DNA of 64,000 nt from JACKCB01 sp964452775. GTDB lineage: Bacteria > Chloroflexota > Anaerolineae > Promineifilales > Promineifilaceae. Under the pieces are notes generated by a model. It had not been told where the DNA came from and made no database searches. It worked only from the letters and a program-made list of their open reading frames with translations. Positions 47,758-55,752 of the stretch are shown in pieces (within the stretch, counting starts at the first letter, position 1; each line of letters begins with the position of its first letter). Position numbers and translations under genes: made by a program. Where the stretch lies: assembly GCA_964452775.1 (NCBI GenBank), contig CAYVQP010000003.1, forward strand, positions 75,480 through 139,479, in the 5' to 3' direction.

Positions 47758-49308
47758 ATGTTGAACCTTGCCGTATTGCTTGAAATGAGCGCCCGCCGGG
47801 TCCCCGAGCGCACCGCCATCAAGTTCAACCAGATGGCGCTTTCCTACGCCGCCGTAAACGGAGCCGCCAACCAGGTCGCCAACGGTCTGGCCAAGCTCGG
47901 TATTCAGCCGGGCGACAAGGTGGCCCTGAGCTGCCCGAACCTACCATTCTTCCCGATCGTTTACTTCGGCATCCTCAAAGCCGGGGCCGTGGTCGTGCCG
48001 CTAAATGTGCTGCTCAGGCCGCGCGAGATTGCCTATCACCTGAAAGACTCAGACGCTAAGGCCTACTTCTGCTTTGAGGGCACGGAGCAATTGCCGATGG
48101 GACAGATGGGGTACGCCGGCTTTCAGGAGGCGGGTAGTTGCGAGCACTTCTTCATGATCACCGCCAACCCCGCCGGCCCATCTCCCATTGAGGGGACGCA
48201 GACGCTGGGTATGTTGATGTACAATCAGCCGCCGCACTTCCCCACCGTGCAGACCAATTCGGACGACACGGCAGTTATCCTCTATACCAGCGGCACAACC
48301 GGCCAGGCAAAAGGGGCGGAATTGAGCCACCTGAACATGGTGCTGAACGCGCGCCTGGCGGACAACATGTACCAGGTGATTGAACATGACACCCATCTGG
48401 TTACGCTGCCGCTCTTCCATTCCTTTGGACAAAGCGTGCAAATGAACGCCGGCTTCTACGTCGGCGCAACTCTGGTACTACTGCCGCGCTTCGACCCGGA
48501 TGCGGCATTTGCGGCCATGGAGCGGGAAAATGTGACCTTTTTTGCCGGCGTGCCCACCATGTATTGGGCGCTGCTCAATTACCCCGGAGCCGGCAACTAT
48601 GACCTGGTGAAGATTGCCGACAACTTGCGTCTGGCCGTCTCCGGCGGTTCAGCCATGCCGGTAGAAGTCTTGCGCGCTTTCGAGGAGAAGTTCCGAGTCA
48701 AAATATTGGAAGGATATGGCTTGTCCGAGACCAGCCCGGTGGCCTCGTTCAACCGGGTGGACCGGCCGAGCAAGCCCGGCTCCGTGGGCCTGCCGGTCTG
48801 GGGCGTGGACATCAAGGTAGTGGACGTGGAGGGCGCGGACGTTCCCCAGGGCGAGTTGGGCGAGATCGTGATCCGCGGCCACAACGTGATGAAGGGCTAC
48901 TATCGGAAAGCGCCGGAAACTGCCGAGGCTTTCCGGGGCGGCTGGTTCCACACCGGCGATATCGGCAACTTCGACTCGGACGGCTACCTCTATATCGTTG
49001 ATCGGGTGAAAGACATGGTCATCCGTGGCGGCTTCAATGTCTATCCACGGGAAGTGGAAGAGGTGTTGATGACTCATCCCAAGATCAGCCTGGCGGCCAT
49101 AGTCGGCATTCCGGATGAGCGCCAGGGGGAAGAGGTGAAGGCCTTCATCGTGTTAAAGGAAGGAGCTGAAGCGACAACCGATGAAATTATCTCGTGGGCA
49201 AAGGAGAATATGGCCGGGTACAAATATCCGCGCCTGGTCGAGTTCCGCGACACATTGCCCATGAACGCCACCGGCAAGATTCTCAAACGAGATCTGCGCG
49301 CCGGCTAG
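47758..49308 (+). CDS. Long-chain acyl-CoA synthetase (AMP-binding)
   Basis: 516-aa ANL-superfamily enzyme that activates a fatty or aromatic acid to its CoA thioester. Adenylation motif TSGTTGQAKG (177-186), GYGLSETSPV, the FHTGDIGNFDSDGY hinge region and the C-terminal lysine in NATGKILKRDLR are all seen. Length is normal. It is followed by an acyl-CoA dehydrogenase, so the pair would start beta-oxidation of an acyl substrate. FadD-like by resemblance; the chain length used is unknown. Confidence 0.9.
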   Translation: MLNLAVLLEMSARRVPERTAIKFNQMALSYAAVNGAANQVANGLAKLGIQPGDKVALSCPNLPFFPIVYFGILKAGAVVVPLNVLLRPREIAYHLKDSDAKAYFCFEGTEQLPMGQMGYAGFQEAGSCEHFFMITANPAGPSPIEGTQTLGMLMYNQPPHFPTVQTNSDDTAVILYTSGTTGQAKGAELSHLNMVLNARLADNMYQVIEHDTHLVTLPLFHSFGQSVQMNAGFYVGATLVLLPRFDPDAAFAAMERENVTFFAGVPTMYWALLNYPGAGNYDLVKIADNLRLAVSGGSAMPVEVLRAFEEKFRVKILEGYGLSETSPVASFNRVDRPSKPGSVGLPVWGVDIKVVDVEGADVPQGELGEIVIRGHNVMKGYYRKAPETAEAFRGGWFHTGDIGNFDSDGYLYIVDRVKDMVIRGGFNVYPREVEEVLMTHPKISLAAIVGIPDERQGEEVKAFIVLKEGAEATTDEIISWAKENMAGYKYPRLVEFRDTLPMNATGKILKRDLRAG

Positions 49309-49330
49309 CCGGACGGAACTCCGGCGCTGC

Positions 49331-49392
49331 ACTTTCCCGGAAACTGAATAGCGGGTTCCTCAAGACCACAAGCAGTTGAGTTTCCGGGAAAA
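49331..49392. repeat. Palindromic repeat, TCCCGGAAACT family (copy 5)
   Basis: ACTTTCCCGGAAACT (49331-49345) and AGTTTCCGGGAAAA (49379-49392). The interior (GAATAGCGGGTTCCTCA...) is similar to that of the copy at 32293, so these two are copies of one roughly 60-bp element. Confidence 0.88.
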
Positions 49393-49404
49393 CGAGAGGT
49401 TATT

Positions 49405-50571
49405 ATGAGCGGCAACCACACATCTAACACCATCAATTTCCAGCTGTCCAAAGAGCAGGAGATGATCAGACAGTTGGCGCGCGAATTTTCGCGGAACGAG
49501 ATCGCCCCGGCGGCCGAGCACTATGATCGCTGCCATGAGTACGCCTGGCCGGTGATCCACAAGGCGCAGGAGTTGGGGCTGACCATGATGAACATTCCCG
49601 AGGAATACGGCGGGATGGGGTTGAGCCTCTTTGAAGAAATACTGGTGACCGAGGAGCTTTCCTGGGGTTGTTCCGGGATGAGCACGGCCATCTCCGTGAA
49701 CCAGTTGGCTATTCTGCCGATACTCATCGCCGGCAACGAAGCGCAAAAGCAAGAGTACTGCGGGCGGATCGTTGGCGGGCAGATGGCGGCCTATTGCGCA
49801 ACCGAGCCGGAAGCCGGCTCCGACCTGGCCGGGATCAAGACCACCGCCCACCAGAATGGCGACCACTATGTGCTGAACGGCAGCAAGACCTTCATCTCCG
49901 GCGCGACGGTGGCGGACTTCTACACCGTCTTCGCCTACACCGACCCCAGCCAGCGGCGCAACGGGATGAGCTGTTTCATCGTGGACAGAAACTGGGAGGG
50001 GGTGAGCGTCGGCAAACCCTTCGACAAGATGGGCCAGCACGCCTCGGACACGGCGGAGGTGGTCTTTGACAACGTGCGCGTGCCGGCGACGCATCTGCTG
50101 GGCAAAGAGGGGTTGGGCTTCATGATCGCCATGCAGGTGTTCGATCGCTCGCGGCCGGGAGCTGCCGCCGGAGCAGTGGGGGTGGCCCAGCGCGCTCTCG
50201 ACGAGTCCATCCGCTACGCGAAGGAGCGAAGCACTTTCGGCAGGCCGCTGTGGCAACACCAGGTCATCGGGCACATGATCGCTGACATGGCGATGAATGT
50301 CGAGGCCGCCCGGCTACTGGTCTGGAAGTGCGCGACGGATTTCGATGCCGGGATCCGCAACACGACCACTACCGCCTTCGCCAAAGCCTTCGCTGCCGAC
50401 ATGGCGATGAAAGTTACCACGGACGCGGTTCAGGTTTTCGGCGGTTACGGCTTCATGGCTGAATATCCCGTAGAAAAACTCATGCGCGACGTGAAGATCT
50501 TCCAGATATATGAGGGCACCAGCCAGATCCAGCGCGAGATTGTGGTGCGGGAGCTGTTCCGCAAGGGCTAA
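49405..50571 (+). CDS. Acyl-CoA dehydrogenase
   Basis: 388-aa flavoenzyme making the trans-2 double bond in acyl-CoA. The FAD-binding signature YCATEPEAGSD (about 131-141), the substrate loop, and catalytic Glu370 in QIYEGTSQIQ, the position used by short/medium-chain enzymes, are present. QVFGGYGF (about 344) is another family landmark. It starts 12 bases after the repeat and lies 96 bases downstream of the acyl-CoA ligase. No enoyl-CoA hydratase or ETF genes are in the window. Confidence 0.93.
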   Translation: MSGNHTSNTINFQLSKEQEMIRQLAREFSRNEIAPAAEHYDRCHEYAWPVIHKAQELGLTMMNIPEEYGGMGLSLFEEILVTEELSWGCSGMSTAISVNQLAILPILIAGNEAQKQEYCGRIVGGQMAAYCATEPEAGSDLAGIKTTAHQNGDHYVLNGSKTFISGATVADFYTVFAYTDPSQRRNGMSCFIVDRNWEGVSVGKPFDKMGQHASDTAEVVFDNVRVPATHLLGKEGLGFMIAMQVFDRSRPGAAAGAVGVAQRALDESIRYAKERSTFGRPLWQHQVIGHMIADMAMNVEAARLLVWKCATDFDAGIRNTTTTAFAKAFAADMAMKVTTDAVQVFGGYGFMAEYPVEKLMRDVKIFQIYEGTSQIQREIVVRELFRKG

Positions 50572-50577
50572 AGCAGC

Positions 50578-50604
50578 GCCGGGAGCCCAATCGGGTCTCC
50601 CGGC
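50578..50604 (+). terminator. GC-rich hairpin after the acyl-CoA dehydrogenase
   Basis: GCCGGGAG (50578-50585) and CTCCCGGC (50597-50604) with an 11-base loop, seven bases after the stop codon. There is no U-run, so termination is uncertain. Confidence 0.4.
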
Positions 50605-50677
50605 GAACGCTTGTATGAGTAACGGTGAAAGGGCGACGGCTGGCAGCGCGCAGCGCTCGCAACTTGTCGTCGCCGTA

Positions 50678-50686
50678 TGCTATAAT
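50678..50686 (+). promoter_or_regulatory. Extended -10 promoter for the DedA gene
   Basis: TGCTATAAT (50678-50686), about 60 bases before ATG 50747, with a weak -35. Confidence 0.45.
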
Positions 50687-50746
50687 CCCGCGCTTGTTTG
50701 ACTGACATCCGCCAGAGTTATGGCCAACTTCCACAGGTGAAAGCAG

Positions 50747-51430
50747 ATGGAAATCATTGAAAGGCTGGTCGATCTATTCCTACATGTGGACCAGCAACTG
50801 GAAGCGATCATCAGCCAGTATGGCGCGCTGACCTACGCCATCCTGTTCGCGATCATTTTCATGGAGACGGGGCTGGTGGTGACGCCGTTCCTGCCCGGCG
50901 ATTCGCTGTTGTTCGCCGCCGGCACATTTGCCTCCCCCGCCCTGGGCGCGCCGCTCAACATCTGGGTTGTGTGGGGCTTGCTCTTCATCGCTGCTGTCCT
51001 GGGAGACTCGGTTAACTACTACATCGGTCATAGATACGGCTTGCGCCTCTTCAAGACAAATAACCGCTTCCTGAACAAGGTCCTAAGGCCATCGTACCTG
51101 GAGCGGACCGAAGCCTTCTATGCCAAGCACGGCGGCAAGACCATCGTGCTGGCGCGTTTTGTCCCCATCGTGCGCACCTTTGCCCCGTTCGTCGCCGGCG
51201 TGGGCTCAATGACCTACCCCCATTTTCTGACCTACAACGTGCTGGGCGGCTTTCTATGGGTAAGCATCTTTGTCCTTGCCGGCTACTTCTTCGGCAGCGT
51301 GCCTTTCGTCCAGGAAAACTTCGAGCTGGTGATCGTCGGCATTATCGCCATTTCGGTCATCCCCATGATTTACGAGTTCGTGCGTAACAGGCTGGAGAAG
51401 CGGCAGCAGACGGGCGAGGCGACTTCGTAA
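50747..51430 (+). CDS. DedA-family (VTT domain) membrane protein
   Basis: 227-aa DedA/SNARE-associated protein with four to five hydrophobic segments. Family motifs are FMETGLVVTPFLPGDSLLF (about 40-58), GDSVNYYIGHRYG (about 86-98) and LARFVPIVRTFAPFVAG (about 139-155), with the conserved Glu, Arg and Pro residues. DedA proteins scramble or flip undecaprenyl phosphate or phospholipids and support envelope homeostasis; which applies here is unknown. It is followed immediately by the HAD hydrolase gene. Confidence 0.9.
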   Translation: MEIIERLVDLFLHVDQQLEAIISQYGALTYAILFAIIFMETGLVVTPFLPGDSLLFAAGTFASPALGAPLNIWVVWGLLFIAAVLGDSVNYYIGHRYGLRLFKTNNRFLNKVLRPSYLERTEAFYAKHGGKTIVLARFVPIVRTFAPFVAGVGSMTYPHFLTYNVLGGFLWVSIFVLAGYFFGSVPFVQENFELVIVGIIAISVIPMIYEFVRNRLEKRQQTGEATS

Positions 51431-51448
51431 TTGAACGGGGAAGCGACT

Positions 51449-52258
51449 ATGCGCCGCGTAGAAGCGGTCATCTTTGACCTGGATGACACGCTGATTGACT
51501 GGTCCGGCCAGGCGGTGAGCTGGCAAGTCTTCTCCGGGCCGATGGTCGCAAATCTCTACGCCTATCTGCAGGAGAAGGCTTTCGCGCTGCCGCCGCGCGA
51601 TGAATTCGCCGCCCGGCTGGAGCTAGAGACCAGCAAGGTCTGGCAGGAGTCCAAGCTGACCTGGGCCGGAGCGAGCTTCGCGGATACTTTGCAGCGCCTG
51701 TTTGCCGCCTTCCAATTGCCGGTTGACGAGATTGACGTGGAAGAGGTCATGCGGGTATACGGCTGGCAACCGATGCCGGGCGTAATCCCTTTTTCGGACA
51801 CTCACCAGGTACTTGACCGGCTGCAAGCCCGCACGTATAAGCTGGGACTGATCACCAACTCCTTCCTGCCGATGTGGATGCGGGATGTCGAGTTGGCCGA
51901 GTATAAGTTGCTGGATTACTTCGACGCCCGCATCACCTCCGGCGACACCGGCTTTATGAAGCCGCACCCGGCGATCTACCAGCGAATGTTGGCGCTGCTG
52001 GATACGCCCGCGGAGCGAGCCGTCTTCGTCGGCGACCGGCCGGAAAACGACATTGCCGGCGCGAATCAGGCCGGGTTAATCAGCATATTAATGGCCCCGG
52101 CGCACCTCCAACGCGAACTGAACGGGGTCGAGCCGGATTACACGGTCGCCTCCCTCAGCGAGCTACTGCCCCTGCTGGAACTGTTGGAAATGGACGCGAC
52201 GCATTTAACCGTTCCTCCCCGGCGCGAGCCGGCTGAAACCATTCGAGAATCACTATGA
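51449..52258 (+). CDS. HAD-superfamily hydrolase
   Basis: 269-aa haloacid dehalogenase-like phosphatase. Motif I is FDLDDTLID (about 9-17) with nucleophile Asp, motif II LGLITNS, motif III lysine in TGFMKPHPAIYQ, and motif IV VGDRPENDIAGA. A helical cap lies between motifs I and II. ATG 51449 has GGGGAAG nearby and is preferred over TTG 51431. It overlaps the SEC-C gene by four bases (ATGA). Substrate unknown; nucleotides or small sugar phosphates are usual. Confidence 0.9.
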   Translation: MRRVEAVIFDLDDTLIDWSGQAVSWQVFSGPMVANLYAYLQEKAFALPPRDEFAARLELETSKVWQESKLTWAGASFADTLQRLFAAFQLPVDEIDVEEVMRVYGWQPMPGVIPFSDTHQVLDRLQARTYKLGLITNSFLPMWMRDVELAEYKLLDYFDARITSGDTGFMKPHPAIYQRMLALLDTPAERAVFVGDRPENDIAGANQAGLISILMAPAHLQRELNGVEPDYTVASLSELLPLLELLEMDATHLTVPPRREPAETIRESL

Positions 52259-53073
52259 GCCAGAGACCAGGCCGGAATGACCCCTGCTACTGCGGCAGCG
52301 GAAAGAAATACAAGAAGTGTCACATGTCCATTGACCAGGCGACGGAACGCGAGCAACGCAGCTTGAAAGACGCCGCCAACTTCGTGCGCGAAGAGTTGTT
52401 CGAATACTCGCAGACTGAGGCCTTCGCGGAAGCGTTCGCCCAGGCGCTGCCAATCTTTTGGAACAACCTGTACGACGGGGACAATGCGGAGGAGATAGCG
52501 CAGAGCGAATTGCGCATCTTCTGCGACTGGTTTGCCTTTGACTACGAATTGCCGGACGGGTCGCGGGTCATCGAACGCTACATGGACGAACATGGGGAGA
52601 ACCTGACGCCGGAACAGCGCTCCACATGGGAGAAGTGGCTGGAAGTCGGGCCGCTCTCCGGCTATGTGCTGGTCGGCTACGAGGGCCAGACGCTGCAGGT
52701 GCGCGAGTTCATGACCGGCGATAGTTACGATGTCTTCGAAGCCGCTGGGCGCAGCGCGATGAGCGAGGGAGACATCATCCTGGCCCATATTGCGCCCGTG
52801 TTGGACCACCTGGAGTTCACCACGGACGTGCCCTATATCCCCGCCGCCGAAGTGGACGATTTGCTCGCTAACATGACCGCTGCCCGGGAACAATTCCTGG
52901 AAAGCAACCCCGGCAGCGACCAGGCGGCATTTCTGCGCAAGAACAACTACTTGCTGGCCAAGCACGCCCTTGAGCAGGCCGAGAAGGTCGGCCGGCCGCC
53001 CGTTGCCCGCCTGGACCCGGCCCGGATAGACAGGATGCCGGCCCAAACCGTGCGCCGCTACGTGCGCCGCTAG
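52255..53073 (+). CDS. SEC-C motif-containing protein
   Basis: 272-aa protein with an N-terminal SEC-C zinc site: GRNDPCYCGSGKKYKKCH (residues 6-23), the same motif found at the SecA C-terminus and on other proteins. The remainder is an acidic helical domain (EELFEYSQTEAFAEAFAQAL and following) with no recognised fold. It is coupled to the HAD gene through an ATGA overlap. The function is not known; a role near the translocon or as a zinc-dependent adaptor is speculation. Confidence 0.85.
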   Translation: MSQRPGRNDPCYCGSGKKYKKCHMSIDQATEREQRSLKDAANFVREELFEYSQTEAFAEAFAQALPIFWNNLYDGDNAEEIAQSELRIFCDWFAFDYELPDGSRVIERYMDEHGENLTPEQRSTWEKWLEVGPLSGYVLVGYEGQTLQVREFMTGDSYDVFEAAGRSAMSEGDIILAHIAPVLDHLEFTTDVPYIPAAEVDDLLANMTAAREQFLESNPGSDQAAFLRKNNYLLAKHALEQAEKVGRPPVARLDPARIDRMPAQTVRRYVRR

Positions 53074-53083
53074 CCGGCCGGGC

Positions 53084-54409
53084 ATGAGCCGCCTGCTCGT
53101 CTTTCCCCAACGGCGGCCGCTGGCCGGCGCGATCACAGTACCCGGCGACAAATCCATCAGCCATCGCGCGGTCATGCTGGCGGGCATCGCCGAGGGCCTC
53201 AGCCACATTCAGGGTTGGCTGCCGGCGGGCGACACGCTCGCTACCCTGGCGGCGATGCGCGCCCTCGGCGTTCCCATCCGGCAAACAGAGTTGAGCGATC
53301 AGGCATGGGAACTGGAGATCGCCGGCCGGGGCCTGCGCGGCCTGCGCCCGCCGGGCGGCGAGCTGGACTGCCGCAACGCCGGCACCTGCATGCGTTTGCT
53401 CGCCGGGCTGTTGGCCGGGCAGTCATTCCCCACCATTCTGGATGGCAGCGAACAGCTTCGCCGGCGACCCATGCGCCGGATCGTCGCCCCGCTGCAGGGG
53501 ATGGGGGCAGACATCCAGGCGACAGACGGCCGCGCTCCGTTGCGCATTGGGCCGGCGGCCCTGCGGGGGATCAGCTATGAGATGCCGGTCGCCAGCGCGC
53601 AGGTGAAGAGCGCAATTTTGCTGGCCGGCCTGTGTGCGCGCGGAACGACCCGCGTCCGGCAGCCCGGCCCGGCCCGCGACCACACCGAACGGATGCTGGC
53701 GGCTGCCGGCGTTGAGGTTACGCTCTCCGATGAGTGGGTTGCGCTGGTTCCGCCGGGGGAGAACGGCCCGCCGTTGCGTCCCTTGCACATGACCGTGCCG
53801 GGAGACTTCTCGTCCGCCGCCTTTCCGTTGGCGGCAGCGACAATCGTGCCCCACTCGCGGATTGAGATCGCCGGTGTAGGGCTGAACGAGACCCGCACCG
53901 GCTTGCTGGACTTGTTGGCGGCAATGGGCGCTCAGGCGGAAGTCGTGGAACGCAGCGAATCGGGCGGCGAGCCGGCCGGCCGGCTGCAGGCCGCGTTCGC
54001 TGAGTTACGCGCTGCGGAAGCCGGCGGCGCACTGGTCACGCGGACCATTGACGAATTCCCCGTCTGGGCGGTTGCGGCCAGTCAGGCAGCCGGGACCAGC
54101 GTTTTGCGCGACGCGCGCGAGCTGCGCGTGAAAGAGGTGGACCGCATCAGCGTGTTGGCCGGGGAACTGCGCCGGCTGGGCGTATCCATCATCGAGCAGG
54201 AAGATGGCTTCCTGGTCGAGGGGCCGGCGCGGTTGCGCGGCGGCGAGGTGGATAGTCACGGCGATCACCGGCTGGGAATGGCCCTGGCAATCGCCGGTCT
54301 GGTCGCGGCGGAGCCGGTCACCATTTGGGATGCCGGCTGCATTGCGGATAGCTTCCCCGGCTTCGTGGAGACCATGCGCCGGCTTGGGGCGGAAATGCGC
54401 TGGGAATAG
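53084..54409 (+). CDS. aroA: 3-phosphoshikimate 1-carboxyvinyltransferase (EPSP synthase)
   Basis: 441-aa enzyme of the shikimate pathway that joins phosphoenolpyruvate to shikimate-3-phosphate. Substrate lysine is in GDKSISHR (21-28), the NAGTCMRLL loop lies at 98-106, the PEP-site glutamate-lysine pair is in LRVKEVDRIS, and the end carries DSHGDHRLGMALAIAG. No other aro genes are nearby. The loop has NAGTCMR, where many class I enzymes have NAGTAMR, a pattern more like the Gram-positive class II enzymes. Confidence 0.95.
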   Translation: MSRLLVFPQRRPLAGAITVPGDKSISHRAVMLAGIAEGLSHIQGWLPAGDTLATLAAMRALGVPIRQTELSDQAWELEIAGRGLRGLRPPGGELDCRNAGTCMRLLAGLLAGQSFPTILDGSEQLRRRPMRRIVAPLQGMGADIQATDGRAPLRIGPAALRGISYEMPVASAQVKSAILLAGLCARGTTRVRQPGPARDHTERMLAAAGVEVTLSDEWVALVPPGENGPPLRPLHMTVPGDFSSAAFPLAAATIVPHSRIEIAGVGLNETRTGLLDLLAAMGAQAEVVERSESGGEPAGRLQAAFAELRAAEAGGALVTRTIDEFPVWAVAASQAAGTSVLRDARELRVKEVDRISVLAGELRRLGVSIIEQEDGFLVEGPARLRGGEVDSHGDHRLGMALAIAGLVAAEPVTIWDAGCIADSFPGFVETMRRLGAEMRWE

Positions 54410-54416
54410 TCCGGCG

Positions 54417-55286
54417 CTACAGCGCTTTCGCCAGATAGTACCGGGTGGCAGTGGGCGTGAAGCCGAGCCGGCGATACAGGCGGATGGCCCGCTCGTTATC
54501 CGCCCAGACGCCGAGACGCGCGCGGCGATGTCCGCGAGCGGCCAATTCATGCAGGCCGGCCAACAATAACCAGTAGCCCAACCCCTGCCCCTGATAATCC
54601 TTTGCCAACCCAAGCGGCTCTACCTCGCCTAATTCGTCGTCCACATAGCGCAACCAGGCAAAGCCTGCCGGCGCGTTGTTATAGGTCAAAAACCGCAGGT
54701 CGTCCGCGGCGTTGAGCTCCCGGCTTACCTCCCCATTGCTGAGATAGGGCTGGTACGAACGCTCTCCGGCAAAGGCCATCTCATACAGCCGGCGGAACTC
54801 GCTGATTGCCTGCAGGCGGGGATAGGTAGCCAACCCCACGCTCGCCGGCAAAGCCAGTTCGGGCAGGTCGCTTAGCCCTTCGCGAACCATTTCCCATTCG
54901 TCATGCTCGCGCTGAAAACCGGCCGCAAACAAAAAAAGAGCCGCGGGCGAGTCAAGGCCGGGAACTTCCCGCGACACCATACGCACCCCGGCATCCGCCA
55001 GAGTAGGTAGCAATCTCTCCAGCAGCATCATGCCATATCCCTGCCGGCGCATGTCCGGTTGGACGCAAATATGCAGTTCCAGGTACGCTTCCAGGCCCGG
55101 CCATGGGCGGGCGGAAGCGACGCCGAACATCTGCTCATCGCGGCAGACAACGATGGAATACTCGCTATGAGCAATATCCTGAAAAAGCTGGCTGGTACCC
55201 GGATACAGGTCAGCCAGGTCCAGCCAGTCTGCGCCTTCGAGGCGCCGGATGCTGATCCGCTCTCCTCCCAAAGGGTTGTCAGCCAT
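54417..55286 (-). CDS. Tandem GNAT-family acetyltransferase
   Basis: 289-aa protein with two GNAT-like halves. The first (1-140) has VQPDMRRQGYGMMLLERLL, a partial acetyl-CoA loop; the second (145-289) has LAKDYQGQGLGYWLL and the Q-G-x-G segment. MshD of actinobacteria has this duplicated design, but the pathway is not implied here. ATG 55286 is chosen over an upstream TTG. It converges with aroA with only 7 bases between. Confidence 0.83.
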   Translation of the reverse strand: MADNPLGGERISIRRLEGADWLDLADLYPGTSQLFQDIAHSEYSIVVCRDEQMFGVASARPWPGLEAYLELHICVQPDMRRQGYGMMLLERLLPTLADAGVRMVSREVPGLDSPAALFLFAAGFQREHDEWEMVREGLSDLPELALPASVGLATYPRLQAISEFRRLYEMAFAGERSYQPYLSNGEVSRELNAADDLRFLTYNNAPAGFAWLRYVDDELGEVEPLGLAKDYQGQGLGYWLLLAGLHELAARGHRRARLGVWADNERAIRLYRRLGFTPTATRYYLAKAL

Positions 55287-55473
55287 CCCCAACTACAGGC
55301 TGCCGGTGGAGGGCCTGGTTGGTAGGTCGCGGAGACTCAGGAATGTCCGCTAAGTGGATGGTCAGGTCAGAACAATCCCAGCGCGCCCCGCAATTGCGGC
55401 AAATGACCTTGCATTGCTGCTCCGTCATCACATAGCCGCACCAATCGCACTTGAATTGCCGCTCTTGACCCAT
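55279..55473 (-). CDS. Small zinc-ribbon protein (64 aa)
   Basis: Two CxxC knuckles (CDWCGYVM and CRNCGARWDC) with a further Cys make a classic zinc ribbon in a 64-aa protein; the C-terminal part is disordered. GGAG sits six bases before ATG 55473. It overlaps the GNAT start by 8 bases, so the two are coupled. Such ribbons bind RNA or proteins; function unknown. Confidence 0.7.
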   Translation of the reverse strand: MGQERQFKCDWCGYVMTEQQCKVICRNCGARWDCSDLTIHLADIPESPRPTNQALHRQPVVGDG

Positions 55474-55752
55474 TTTGTCTCCAGGTTCGCTCTCAGTTAC
55501 CCAGTTTACCGGCTGCCCTATTTACAGGTCAAGCGAAATGTAAACCAATTGACAGCCGGACTGTCAAGCAAGCGCCTTGCGCACTCCGGATAGCGCAATA
55601 AACTTGTCTGTTCGTCCCGTCGCCGGTCATTCCTTCAAGAAACCCAGCAGGTCTGGATGCGAAAGCTTGCTCTGCGAAGGAGTTTGGAATGACTTGCGGG
55701 GTTTCATGAATGCGCCGCTAGAATCGTTGAGTTGCAAAGGAGGTCAACTTAC
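55474..55752. other. Intergenic region upstream of the Hsp70-like gene
   Basis: 279 bases with no supported gene. It holds an imperfect copy of the AAACC..GCAGGTCT repeat (55640-55654 with 55691-55704) and the AAAGGAGG ribosome site of the downstream gene. No convincing promoter was found. Confidence 0.5.
55640..55704. repeat. Inverted repeat, AAACC..GCAGGTCT family (imperfect copy)
   Basis: AAACCCAGCAGGTCT (55640-55654) and GACTTGCGGGGTTT (55691-55704), 12 of 14 positions pairing, with a 36-base interior. Confidence 0.6.
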
